This document shows, one piece after another, positions 37,113 through 44,462 of a stretch of 64,000 bases of DNA. A program made the translations under genes and the position numbers. The stretch spans positions 2,914,001 to 2,978,000 of the forward strand of contig NZ_CP099546.1 of NCBI RefSeq assembly GCF_023973145.1, written 5' to 3'. Source of the DNA: Natronosalvus vescus (lineage in GTDB: Archaea > Halobacteriota > Halobacteria > Halobacteriales > Natrialbaceae). Positions within the stretch are counted from its first letter, which is position 1, and every line of letters starts with the position of its first letter. Under the pieces are notes generated by a model, which was given only the letters and a program-made list of their open reading frames with translations, was not told the origin of the DNA and made no database searches.

Positions 37113-38765
37113 ATGGCTGACGGCGGCGACCTCGGCGCTGTCGGGCGGTTCCGCGAGGAAATCGATCCGATCGTGTTCATCTTCGGTACGCTCCTGACGG
37201 TCGGTGTCATCGCGATGTTCTTCTTCAGCCGGAGCACCCTGGCCTGGGCTATCGGCGATCCCGAGACCGCCCAAGAGGGGGTTCTTAACACGTTCTTCCT
37301 CGAGTACCTCAACTGGGCGCTGCTGGTGATCGTGTTCCTGGTCGTCGTCTTCCTCCTGTTCCTGATACTAGGGCCGTGGGGGAAGCTCAAATTCGGGGAC
37401 GATCCGCCGGAGTACAGCTTCCTGTCGTTTTTCGCGATGTTGTACTCCGCTGGCTTCGCCGCGGGCGTCGTGTTCTGGGGCCCGACGGAAGCGCTGTTTT
37501 ACTACGACAATCCGTCGCCACTGTTCGACGTGTCGAGTCAATCGGGTGAGGCGATGCCGATCGCCATACAACAGACGCTCTTCCACTGGGCGTTGCCCCA
37601 GCTAGCCGTCTTCACGATCATGGGGATCGCGATCGGCTACTTCGCGTACAACTACGAGAACGTGCCACTTCGTGTGTCGTCGGCGCTCACGCCGATTCTC
37701 GGGCGCGACAACCTCGACGGCCCGGCTGCGAAGGCCATCGACATCCTCGCGGTCTTCGCGACCATCGGCGGCGTGGCGACCTCGCTCGGCTTCATCGGCA
37801 GCCAGTTCGTCACCGGACTCGACTACCAGTGGGGTATAGACCTGGGAGACACAGGCATCCTCCTCGTAGTCACGGCGATGACGCTCCTGTTTACGATTTC
37901 GATGGTTCTGGGGGTCAACCGCGGGATCAGGCGACTCTCGAACTTCAATATGGTGTTGTTCGTGATCCTCCTCCTGGCGACCTTCATCGTGGGGCCGACG
38001 ATCTTCCTCGTCCTGGTCGGTACGCAGGCCCTCAGCGGAATGGTCACGAATTTCGTCTCTATGAGCCTCTACACCGGTGCGGGGGCGGAGGGCGGAACCC
38101 AGTGGGTGAACGACTGGACCGTCTTCTACTGGGCGTGGGCCCTCTCGTGGTCGCCGTTCGCGGGGCTGTTCATCGCGCGCATCTCCCGGGGTCGAACGGT
38201 ACGGGAGGTCGCGTTCACGGGCATCGTCGCGACCTCGGCGGCGACGATTCCGTGGTTCATTTCACTGGGCGGTACCGCGCTGTATGCACAACACAACGAG
38301 ATCGCCGACTTCAGCGGCGTCATGGCGTTCGAGCAGGGCGCCGAGGTCACTGGCTTCATCCTGTTCGATGCGTTCCCACTCGGGACGGTGTTCATGATCG
38401 CGTTCATGTTACTCGTGACGACGTTCTTCATCACGTCCGCGGACTCCTCGACGCTCGCGGTGTCGATGATGACGACCGGTGGGAAGGCGAGACCGTCGAA
38501 CATCAACCGAATCTTCTGGGGAGTCGTCCTCGGGATGACCGCAGCGATCCTCATGATTCAGGGTGGTGTCGACGCGCTCCAGTCCGCCGCAATCGTCACC
38601 GGCGGGCCGTTCGCGTTCGTCTGCTTCCTCGCCATGCTCGGGCTGATCAAACACTTCAGCACGAAGTACGGCCGCGTCCTGCTTCAGGAGGACACCGTGT
38701 TGATCGGCTCCTCCGAGGACAAACCGGCTGTCGGCGGTGCGGCACAGGCAGGAGACGACGACTGA
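37113..38765 (+). CDS. BCCT family compatible-solute transporter
   Basis: A 550-residue secondary transporter with twelve hydrophobic segments. The family signature is in NDWTVFYWAWALSWSPFAGL followed by FIARISRGRTVREV (about 335-368), with the tryptophans that line the binding site. The Gly-rich segment IGGVATSLGFIGSQF is also typical. It imports betaine, ectoine, carnitine or similar solutes with Na+ or H+. ATG 37113 has the ribosome site GAGGTGA in front. The upstream dyad places it in the same regulon as the aminotransferases and the DoeA-like hydrolase, so its substrate is probably what they degrade. Confidence 0.93.
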   Translation: MADGGDLGAVGRFREEIDPIVFIFGTLLTVGVIAMFFFSRSTLAWAIGDPETAQEGVLNTFFLEYLNWALLVIVFLVVVFLLFLILGPWGKLKFGDDPPEYSFLSFFAMLYSAGFAAGVVFWGPTEALFYYDNPSPLFDVSSQSGEAMPIAIQQTLFHWALPQLAVFTIMGIAIGYFAYNYENVPLRVSSALTPILGRDNLDGPAAKAIDILAVFATIGGVATSLGFIGSQFVTGLDYQWGIDLGDTGILLVVTAMTLLFTISMVLGVNRGIRRLSNFNMVLFVILLLATFIVGPTIFLVLVGTQALSGMVTNFVSMSLYTGAGAEGGTQWVNDWTVFYWAWALSWSPFAGLFIARISRGRTVREVAFTGIVATSAATIPWFISLGGTALYAQHNEIADFSGVMAFEQGAEVTGFILFDAFPLGTVFMIAFMLLVTTFFITSADSSTLAVSMMTTGGKARPSNINRIFWGVVLGMTAAILMIQGGVDALQSAAIVTGGPFAFVCFLAMLGLIKHFSTKYGRVLLQEDTVLIGSSEDKPAVGGAAQAGDDD

Positions 38766-38892
38766 GAGGGAACGTCGTACCACCATACCGCCGTTTGCCG
38801 CTATCGAGTGGGAAAACGGTGGTACGTGATTACAACGATCCCTCCGACCCACTCCCCTCGCTTACGGGGTTTCGCAACCGTTATTGATCGCC

Positions 38893-38912
38893 GTATACAG
38901 TTTTTGTGTATG
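38893..38912. promoter_or_regulatory. shared dyad operator, site 3, overlapping a start codon
   Basis: GTATACAGTTTTTGTGTATG: its last three bases are the ATG of the gene at 38910. A TATA-like GTTATTGAT lies just upstream. A protein bound here would cover the start of a leaderless transcript, so this is a repressor-type position. Confidence 0.65.
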
Positions 38913-39560
38913 ACTACGGACGACGAAATGGACGAGTTGAAGGGCCTCGCGTACGACCCAGACCGAGAGCGAGGGATCCTCACGCCCAGCGATCGGGAGT
39001 TCCTGCTCGGCCGTAAAACGGACTACACCGATCACTCGAAGAAACAGAAACGCAACCGGATTCGCCGACGAATACGGAACGCCATCCTCGATTTCTCCAT
39101 CATCTTCGACCACCTCGACGACCGCGACCGTGAAACGGTGTTCGACCCCGAAGACGAGGAGCGAGACGCCTACACGCAGGGCATCGTCGACATGCTCGCA
39201 CTCCTCCACCTCGGTACGATGGGCTACTCGACGCCGTTCAAGGACATGCTCTCACAGGGGGTCTACAAGGCCGAACAGGAACTCGCCGGCTCCGACTACC
39301 GCATGGTGAACGTCTACTTCAACGTCGATCCCGTCGGTCAGATCGACGTCGATGAGGTCATCGACAAACTCGAGCGTGGTCGCTTCAACGAGCTCACCGA
39401 CGAGGAGTTGCGGGCGTTCGTGCGATTGCTCGCGGAATCGTCGGAGTTCTCGCCCGATCCGATGCGCGAGGAGATCAAAGACCAGATGGACGAGTTCGCC
39501 GAGCGGGCCACCCAGGCAGCCCTCCAGCGCGAACAGCGCATCGAGGATCTCATCGATTGA
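38910..39560 (+). CDS. haloarchaeal conserved protein of unknown function in the solute cluster
   Basis: A 216-residue, highly charged, mainly helical protein. A basic segment (KKQKRNRIRRRIRNAILDFSIIFDHL, about 45-70) follows ILTPSDREFLLGR; this opening is shared by a group of haloarchaeal proteins known to me only as hypothetical. The C-terminus (150-216) is an acidic helical region (DEVIDKLERGRFNELTDEELRAFVRLL). The basic helices could bind DNA or RNA, but no standard HTH is evident. ATG 38910 lies inside a cluster dyad, which suggests tight, possibly self-imposed control. It is the only non-enzyme, non-transporter of the block and hence a candidate regulator or sensor (inference). Confidence 0.7.
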   Translation: MTTDDEMDELKGLAYDPDRERGILTPSDREFLLGRKTDYTDHSKKQKRNRIRRRIRNAILDFSIIFDHLDDRDRETVFDPEDEERDAYTQGIVDMLALLHLGTMGYSTPFKDMLSQGVYKAEQELAGSDYRMVNVYFNVDPVGQIDVDEVIDKLERGRFNELTDEELRAFVRLLAESSEFSPDPMREEIKDQMDEFAERATQAALQREQRIEDLID

Positions 39561-39599
39561 GCGGTGGAGTCAACGGGAGCCGACTGACTCTCGAGCAAT

Positions 39600-39678
39600 G
39601 TCGACGAATGTTGAGCACAGTCAACGAATACTGACAGAGTCGACGAATACTGAGGAGAGTCAACGATTTTCGAGCGGC
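39600..39678. repeat. four imperfect 19-20-bp tandem units
   Basis: GTC(G/A)ACGA starts at 39600, 39620, 39639 and 39659, each followed by a similar ATACTGA/TTTTCGA half. A fifth partial copy (GTCAACG) is at 39569. The array lies in the gap between the unknown gene and the amidohydrolase stop. Confidence 0.55.
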
Positions 39679-39756
39679 TCGACGCGAGAATCGAGCGACG
39701 GATCCCGTCGTAATCGGTGCCGAATCGGGGGGTAAAATGTCGGACGCACCGACCGG

Positions 39757-41067
39757 TTACGGTCGTTCGACCTCGAGTCGACGAACCGACTCGACGAGTA
39801 CGTCGACAGCGATCTCGAGGCTGCGCTCGTCGACGTCGAAATGAGGTGTGTGGTGGCTGTCCGGGTGATCGGTGCCGACGATTAGATAGGACGCGAGTCC
39901 GCCCTCATCCTGGACGCGCCGCATGAGGAACGTCGCGTCCTCGCTCGCCCCGAAATCCGCGGTTCGTACCGTGTCGTCAACGCCGTCCGTTTCGCCGGCC
40001 ACGTCGTACACCAGGTCGACCAGTTCGTCGTCGCTGTCGGCCCGCGGCGACTCGCTGACGACGTCGAACTCGAGGTCACAGCCGTGCATGGCGGCGGCGG
40101 ACTCGAACGTGCGACGGAGTTCGCCTTTCACGTACTCCATCAGGGCGGTGGTCTCGCCACGAACCTCGGCCACGACGTCAGCTCGTTCGGCGATGATGTT
40201 GCTCGCGGTTCCCGCCTCGACGCGACCCACATTTACCCGCGTCATGCCGCCGCTGTGTCGCGGGATGCCGTAGGCGTTCTGTACCGCCGTGGCCATCGCC
40301 TGGATCGCATTGTGCCCCTCGTTCGGCGCTTTTCCGGCGTGGGCGGATCGTCCGCGGATAGTCGCGTCGATGTGGCTCATCGCCAGCGGTTTGACGATGC
40401 CCGCGACGACCTTCCCCGTCGGATGGTCGAGGCCGACGTGGACGGCGAGGAGGTACTCGAGTCCCTCAGCGTAGGGGCCGTCGGCCATTGGCTTCCCGCC
40501 GCCAGCTTCCTCCTCGGCCGGCTGGAAGAAGACGGTGAACGTGCCGTCGAAATCGCTCTCGAGCACCGCCTCGAGGGTCGCCAGCCCGATCGTCATGTGA
40601 GCATCGTGTCCGCACGCGTGCATCAGTCCCTCGTGCTCCGACCGGAATCCCTCAACCGCGGGCTCGTGGTCGTCGTCGCTCGCCTCCTCGACGAACAGGC
40701 CGTCGATGTCGACCCGGAGCCCGATCGACGGCCCGTCGCCCCGACGCACCCTGGCGACGACGCCGGTGTAACCGCCCTCCGTCGCCTCGAGCACGTCCTG
40801 ACGCGCCCCGCGTTCGCGAGCGCGATCGAACCACGTCTCGAGATCGTCGTCGTTCGGAACCGCCATCCGTTCGTCTGGATCCATCGCCTCCGGTCCGACG
40901 ACAATCTCGTCGATCCCGCCCGTCCCGGCCTCCTCGCTGCGGGCGTCTATCGCCTCGAGTTCGTCGACGAGCAGGCTGGTGGTGTAGAACTCCCGCCAGC
41001 CCGGTTCGGGGTACCGGTGGAACGTTCGCCTGACGTCGCCCAATCTGTCGCGAACCGTTCGGGTCAT
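39757..41067 (-). CDS. M20 amidohydrolase, candidate N-acetyl-diaminobutyrate deacetylase
   Basis: A 436-residue dinuclear zinc hydrolase of the M20D/AbgB-like branch. Landmarks are HRYPEPGWREFYTT at the N-terminus, the metal site HACGHDAHMTIG (about 150), FFQPAEEEAGGGKPM with the catalytic Glu, the dimer-domain motif GRSAHAGKAPNEGHNA, and a late His in DHPDSHHTPHFDVDE. The family removes acyl groups from amino acids. Beside a DoeA-like ectoine hydrolase, the likely reaction is N-acetyl-L-2,4-diaminobutyrate to diaminobutyrate plus acetate (the DoeB2 role). It is divergent from the 2-hydroxyacid dehydrogenase, with dyads in the gap. Other acyl-amino acids remain possible. Confidence 0.8.
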   Translation of the reverse strand: MTRTVRDRLGDVRRTFHRYPEPGWREFYTTSLLVDELEAIDARSEEAGTGGIDEIVVGPEAMDPDERMAVPNDDDLETWFDRARERGARQDVLEATEGGYTGVVARVRRGDGPSIGLRVDIDGLFVEEASDDDHEPAVEGFRSEHEGLMHACGHDAHMTIGLATLEAVLESDFDGTFTVFFQPAEEEAGGGKPMADGPYAEGLEYLLAVHVGLDHPTGKVVAGIVKPLAMSHIDATIRGRSAHAGKAPNEGHNAIQAMATAVQNAYGIPRHSGGMTRVNVGRVEAGTASNIIAERADVVAEVRGETTALMEYVKGELRRTFESAAAMHGCDLEFDVVSESPRADSDDELVDLVYDVAGETDGVDDTVRTADFGASEDATFLMRRVQDEGGLASYLIVGTDHPDSHHTPHFDVDERSLEIAVDVLVESVRRLEVERP

Positions 41068-41102
41068 CTCGATCGATACCTACCCCGTGCTCGCACTTAA
41101 TG

Positions 41103-41145
41103 GTACACAGATTTCGTTGAAGGCGGATACACACATTTTATTTTT
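41103..41145. promoter_or_regulatory. two shared dyad operators, sites 4 and 5, in a divergent promoter
   Basis: Site 4 (GTACACAGATTTCGTTGA, 41103-41120) abuts a TATA-like CATTAAGTG facing the amidohydrolase. Site 5 (GATACACACATTTTATTTTT, 41126-41145) overlaps the TATA-like ATTTTATT facing the dehydrogenase. Both match the cluster motif mainly in one half (TACACA), so they are weaker than the other sites. Confidence 0.45.
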
Positions 41146-41166
41146 CGTACCCGCGTGACGGCACCT

Positions 41167-42141
41167 ATGACCGATGCTCGTCAGGACGTCGTCGTCCTCC
41201 GCGAAGGAACCGAGGGGCTCGCGACGGAACCGTACGCCGATCTCCTGCGCGACCGACTCCCGAGCTACGACGTCAGACACGCGCCGACGCCGCAAGCCGA
41301 ACGCACGCTCGTCGAACGGGCACCGATCGTCACGGGCGTCCGCATCGACGAGGCGCTCCTCGAGCGCGCCGCGGAACTCGAGCTCTTCGCCTGTGCGTTC
41401 GCCGGTACGGAACACCTTCCGATGGACGCGCTCGAGGATCGCGGCGTGATTGTGACCAATGCCGGGGGCATCCACGCGCCCGGCATCGCCGAACAGGCGC
41501 TCGGGAACATGCTGGTGTTCGCCCGACGGCTCCACGAGGGGTGGCGGCGGAAGCGAAACCGCGAGTGGCGTCACTTCCAGTCGTTCGAGCTGACGGGGTC
41601 GACGGTCACGGTCGTCGGCCTCGGCTCGATCGGCACCGAACTGGTGACCCGACTCGAGGGGTTTTCCGTCGAGACGATCGGCGTCAGGTACAGTCCGGAG
41701 AAGGGTGGGCCGACGGACGAGGTCATCGGCTTCGACGACGATGCCATCCACGACGCGCTCGCTCGAACCGACTACCTCGTGATCGCCTGCCCGCTTACGG
41801 AGACGACCCGCGGCCTCATCGGCTCCGAGGCGTTCGCGACGCTCCCGCCACACGCTGTCCTCGTCAACACCGCTCGAGGCCCGATCGTCGACACCGACGC
41901 GCTGGTGTCGGCGATTCAGACCAACGGCATTCGCGGGGCGGCACTCGACGTCACCGATCCCGAACCGCTTCCTCCCGACCATCCGCTGTGGGACTTCGAG
42001 AACGTTCTCATCACGCCACACACCGGTGGTCACACCCCGAAACACTGGAACCGACTAGCCGACATCGTCGCGAGAAACGTCGAGGTACTCGAGGAGACGG
42101 GATCCGCGAACGATCTCGAGAACGTGGTGTTTGCGCCCTGA
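41167..42141 (+). CDS. D-2-hydroxyacid dehydrogenase
   Basis: A 324-residue NAD(P)-dependent enzyme. The dinucleotide fold has VTVVGLGSIGTEL (about 158-170). Catalytic residues are Arg in VLVNTARGPIVD, Glu in DVTDPEPLP and His in LITPHTGGHTP. It interconverts 2-keto and D-2-hydroxy acids; the precise acid is unknown. It starts with ATG 41167, preferred over GTG 41155. It is followed after 82 bases by the EamA transporter on the same strand. In this cluster it may deal with a keto acid from transamination, or with hydroxyectoine-derived carbon (inference). Confidence 0.88.
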   Translation: MTDARQDVVVLREGTEGLATEPYADLLRDRLPSYDVRHAPTPQAERTLVERAPIVTGVRIDEALLERAAELELFACAFAGTEHLPMDALEDRGVIVTNAGGIHAPGIAEQALGNMLVFARRLHEGWRRKRNREWRHFQSFELTGSTVTVVGLGSIGTELVTRLEGFSVETIGVRYSPEKGGPTDEVIGFDDDAIHDALARTDYLVIACPLTETTRGLIGSEAFATLPPHAVLVNTARGPIVDTDALVSAIQTNGIRGAALDVTDPEPLPPDHPLWDFENVLITPHTGGHTPKHWNRLADIVARNVEVLEETGSANDLENVVFAP

Positions 42142-42223
42142 ACCGGTCGATTTCGTCGGTGGCGTTGCTGCCGACCCTGGGCCGAGAGCAGAGGCGAAAG
42201 CAGCGACACCGCTCGAGTGACCC

Positions 42224-43138
42224 ATGATTCCCGAACTCCCACAACCGATCCTCGGGATCCTCCTCGCGAGCCTCGCGGCGATCATGTGGGCGATCCAGTA
42301 CCTGTGCGTTCGCGTCGGAACGGATGATGGTGACGTTCTCTCGGCCGTTATCGTCACCATCGCGGTCAATCTCGCGTTGCTCGCTCCGGCTGTCCTCGTC
42401 GTCTACCCGCGGCCGTACTCGGGACTGTTCACCCCGCTCTCTCTCGTCGCGTTTACCGCCGCGGGACTCGTCGGCACGCTCCTCGCCCGACTCCTCATGT
42501 ACAAGAGCATCGAAACGATCGGGGCGAGTCGAACCTCGCCCGTGATCGCCGCGAACGTCTTCTTCGCGACCGTCCTCGCGGTGGTCTTCCTCGAGGAGTC
42601 CCTCACGTTCGTGCACGTCGTCGGCATCGTCCTCATCGTCGGCGGGGTCGCCGTCATCTCCTGGGATACCGCGTCGTCAGAACCCGATCAGTCCCTTCGG
42701 GAACTCGGCCTCTCGCTGTTGCTCCCCGTGGTGGCCGCTGCGGCGATCGGCATCGAACCGATCTTCGTCTCAATCGGTCTCGAGGAGGGGACGCCCGCCA
42801 TCCCCGGTGTGCTGGCCATGACTGCCGCCGGTGGAATCGGGTTCGTTGGCTACCTCCTGTGGCGACGACAGCCCGTTCAACTATCGGTGCGGAGCCCCTC
42901 GACCGCTTGGTACGTCGCCGCAGGCGTCTCGAGTGCGATCGGTCTCGTCACGTACTTCGCGGCGCTCGAGGTCGCCCCCGTCGTGATCGTCGTTCCCCTG
43001 TTGCAAACGACGCCGTTGCTCGTCGTCGTCCTCTCCGCGCTGTTTCTCCCGCAGCGTCTCGAGCGGGTCACGCTACTCACGGTGGTCGCTGCGCTCGTCG
43101 TCGTGGGTGGGGCGATTCTGGTGTCGGTTTCGGGGTGA
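42224..43138 (+). CDS. EamA/DMT family transporter
   Basis: A 304-residue membrane protein made of two five-span EamA repeats. The first is about residues 5-140 (SLAAIMWAIQYLCVRVG at the start, the YKSIETIGASRTSPVIAANVFFATVLAVVFLEE signature at its end). The second is about 155-300 (YFAALEVAPVVIVVPLLQTTPLLVVVLSALFLPQ). Such proteins move amino acids or metabolites, often outwards. It is probably co-transcribed with the hydroxyacid dehydrogenase. Confidence 0.88.
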   Translation: MIPELPQPILGILLASLAAIMWAIQYLCVRVGTDDGDVLSAVIVTIAVNLALLAPAVLVVYPRPYSGLFTPLSLVAFTAAGLVGTLLARLLMYKSIETIGASRTSPVIAANVFFATVLAVVFLEESLTFVHVVGIVLIVGGVAVISWDTASSEPDQSLRELGLSLLLPVVAAAAIGIEPIFVSIGLEEGTPAIPGVLAMTAAGGIGFVGYLLWRRQPVQLSVRSPSTAWYVAAGVSSAIGLVTYFAALEVAPVVIVVPLLQTTPLLVVVLSALFLPQRLERVTLLTVVAALVVVGGAILVSVSG

Positions 43139-43198
43139 CGCGGTTTCGTGAAGACGGTATGTCGAGGTGACGCTGCACACCGCCGCCAGGTTCCGCGA

Positions 43199-44377
43199 TC
43201 AGACCGAGAACAGTTCCTGCGGGAACGATGAGAACCGCTCCGCACCCGTACTCGTCACCCGGAACGACTCGCTGATCTCGACGCCGAACTCGTCGAACCA
43301 GATGCCGGGAATCATGTGGAAGGTCATGTTCTCCTCGAGCACCGTCTCGTCGCCGGGGCGGAGGCTGGCCGTGTGCTCGCCCCAGTCCGGCGGGTAGCCA
43401 CACCCCATCGAGTAGCCGATGCGCGATTCCTTCTCGATGCCGTGTTCGGCGATGGTCTCCCGCCAGGCCCGTTCGACTGCCTCGCAGGTGACGCCCGGTT
43501 TGGCGGTATCGAGGGCGGCGTTCAGACCCTCGACGACGACGTCGGCCACGCGCTGCATCTCGTCGGGCACGTTGCCGACGACGGCCGTCCGGGCCAACGG
43601 CGAGTGATAGCGGTGTCGACAGCCTGAGAGTTCGATGATGACGGGATCGCCTGCCCGGAATGGATCGTCCGACCACGTCAGGTGGGGCGTCCCCGTGTGG
43701 TCTCCGGAGGGCATCAACGGAACGATGGCGGGGTAGTCCCCACCCATTCCGTCCACGCCGTCGATCAGCGTGTGATAAATTTCGGCCGCGACGGTCGACT
43801 CGGGGACGCCTTCCTCGAGCGCGTCCAGCCCCGCTTGCATCGCCGCGTCAGACAGTTCGACCGCCTGCTCGATGTACTCGAGTTCTTGGTCTGATTTCAC
43901 GATGCGTACCTCGTTCACCAGGAGCGTCGCGTCGTCGAACGACGCCCCGGGGAGGTTCTGTTGCAGTCGCTCGTGGGAGTGAGCGGTGTAGTAGTAGGCG
44001 TCCATCTCGACGCCGATGGCGGTTCGATCGAGCTCCATCTCCTCGAGGACGGTCGCCACGTAGTCCATCGGGTGTTTGCCGACGGGCGACTGGACGTGAT
44101 CGTCGCTGTAGGATCTGATGTGCTCGTGGTCGATCCAGACCGTCGCTTTCGCCCCGTTGGCGTCCATCTCGCGACCGATCCACACCGGCTGGTCGTGATC
44201 GAGTGAGACGACGACGCCCTGGTGGACGTAGAACGACCAGCCGTCGTAGCCGGTGAGGTAGTTCATGTTGGCCGGGTCGGTGACGAACAGCGTCTCGAGA
44301 CCTGCTTCTCGCATTCGCTCTTTGGTTCGGTCGACTCGCCGTTCGTACTCCGCTCGCTCGAATGGTGTGGCTGTCAT
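43199..44377 (-). CDS. doeA: M24-family ectoine hydrolase (DoeA-like)
   Basis: A 392-residue protein of the creatinase/aminopeptidase-P fold. Compared from memory with Halomonas DoeA it shares NMNYLTGYDGWSFYVHQ, DANGAK, HPMDYVATVL, GVEMDAYYYTA, GGDYPAIVPLMPSG and GCGYPPDWGEHTASLRPGD. The metal-binding Asp positions of ordinary M24 peptidases are replaced (CRHRYHSPLART in place of the usual GYxSDxTRT), as in DoeA and creatinase. The reaction is opening of the ectoine ring to N-acetyl-L-2,4-diaminobutyrate. ATG 44377 was preferred over TTG 44383. It has its own dyad upstream and lies downstream of aminotransferase B on the same strand. The main alternative is another creatinase-like amidinohydrolase. 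Confidence 0.82.
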   Translation of the reverse strand: MTATPFERAEYERRVDRTKERMREAGLETLFVTDPANMNYLTGYDGWSFYVHQGVVVSLDHDQPVWIGREMDANGAKATVWIDHEHIRSYSDDHVQSPVGKHPMDYVATVLEEMELDRTAIGVEMDAYYYTAHSHERLQQNLPGASFDDATLLVNEVRIVKSDQELEYIEQAVELSDAAMQAGLDALEEGVPESTVAAEIYHTLIDGVDGMGGDYPAIVPLMPSGDHTGTPHLTWSDDPFRAGDPVIIELSGCRHRYHSPLARTAVVGNVPDEMQRVADVVVEGLNAALDTAKPGVTCEAVERAWRETIAEHGIEKESRIGYSMGCGYPPDWGEHTASLRPGDETVLEENMTFHMIPGIWFDEFGVEISESFRVTSTGAERFSSFPQELFSV

Positions 44378-44431
44378 TCTCAATCAATCCGACGAACGAT
44401 GCGCTCTCGCTTAATCTTTTTCGTGTTCGCC

Positions 44432-44450
44432 GTATACGGAATGTGTATAT
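44432..44450. promoter_or_regulatory. shared dyad operator, site 6 (DoeA-like gene)
   Basis: GTATACGGAATGTGTATAT is a clear inverted repeat, about 15-20 bases upstream of a TATA-like AGATTAAGCG (minus strand) that precedes the DoeA-like start. It lies in the 85-base gap between aminotransferase B and the hydrolase, so the hydrolase can be transcribed on its own. Confidence 0.65.
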
Positions 44451-44462
44451 TTGGCCAGCGGA

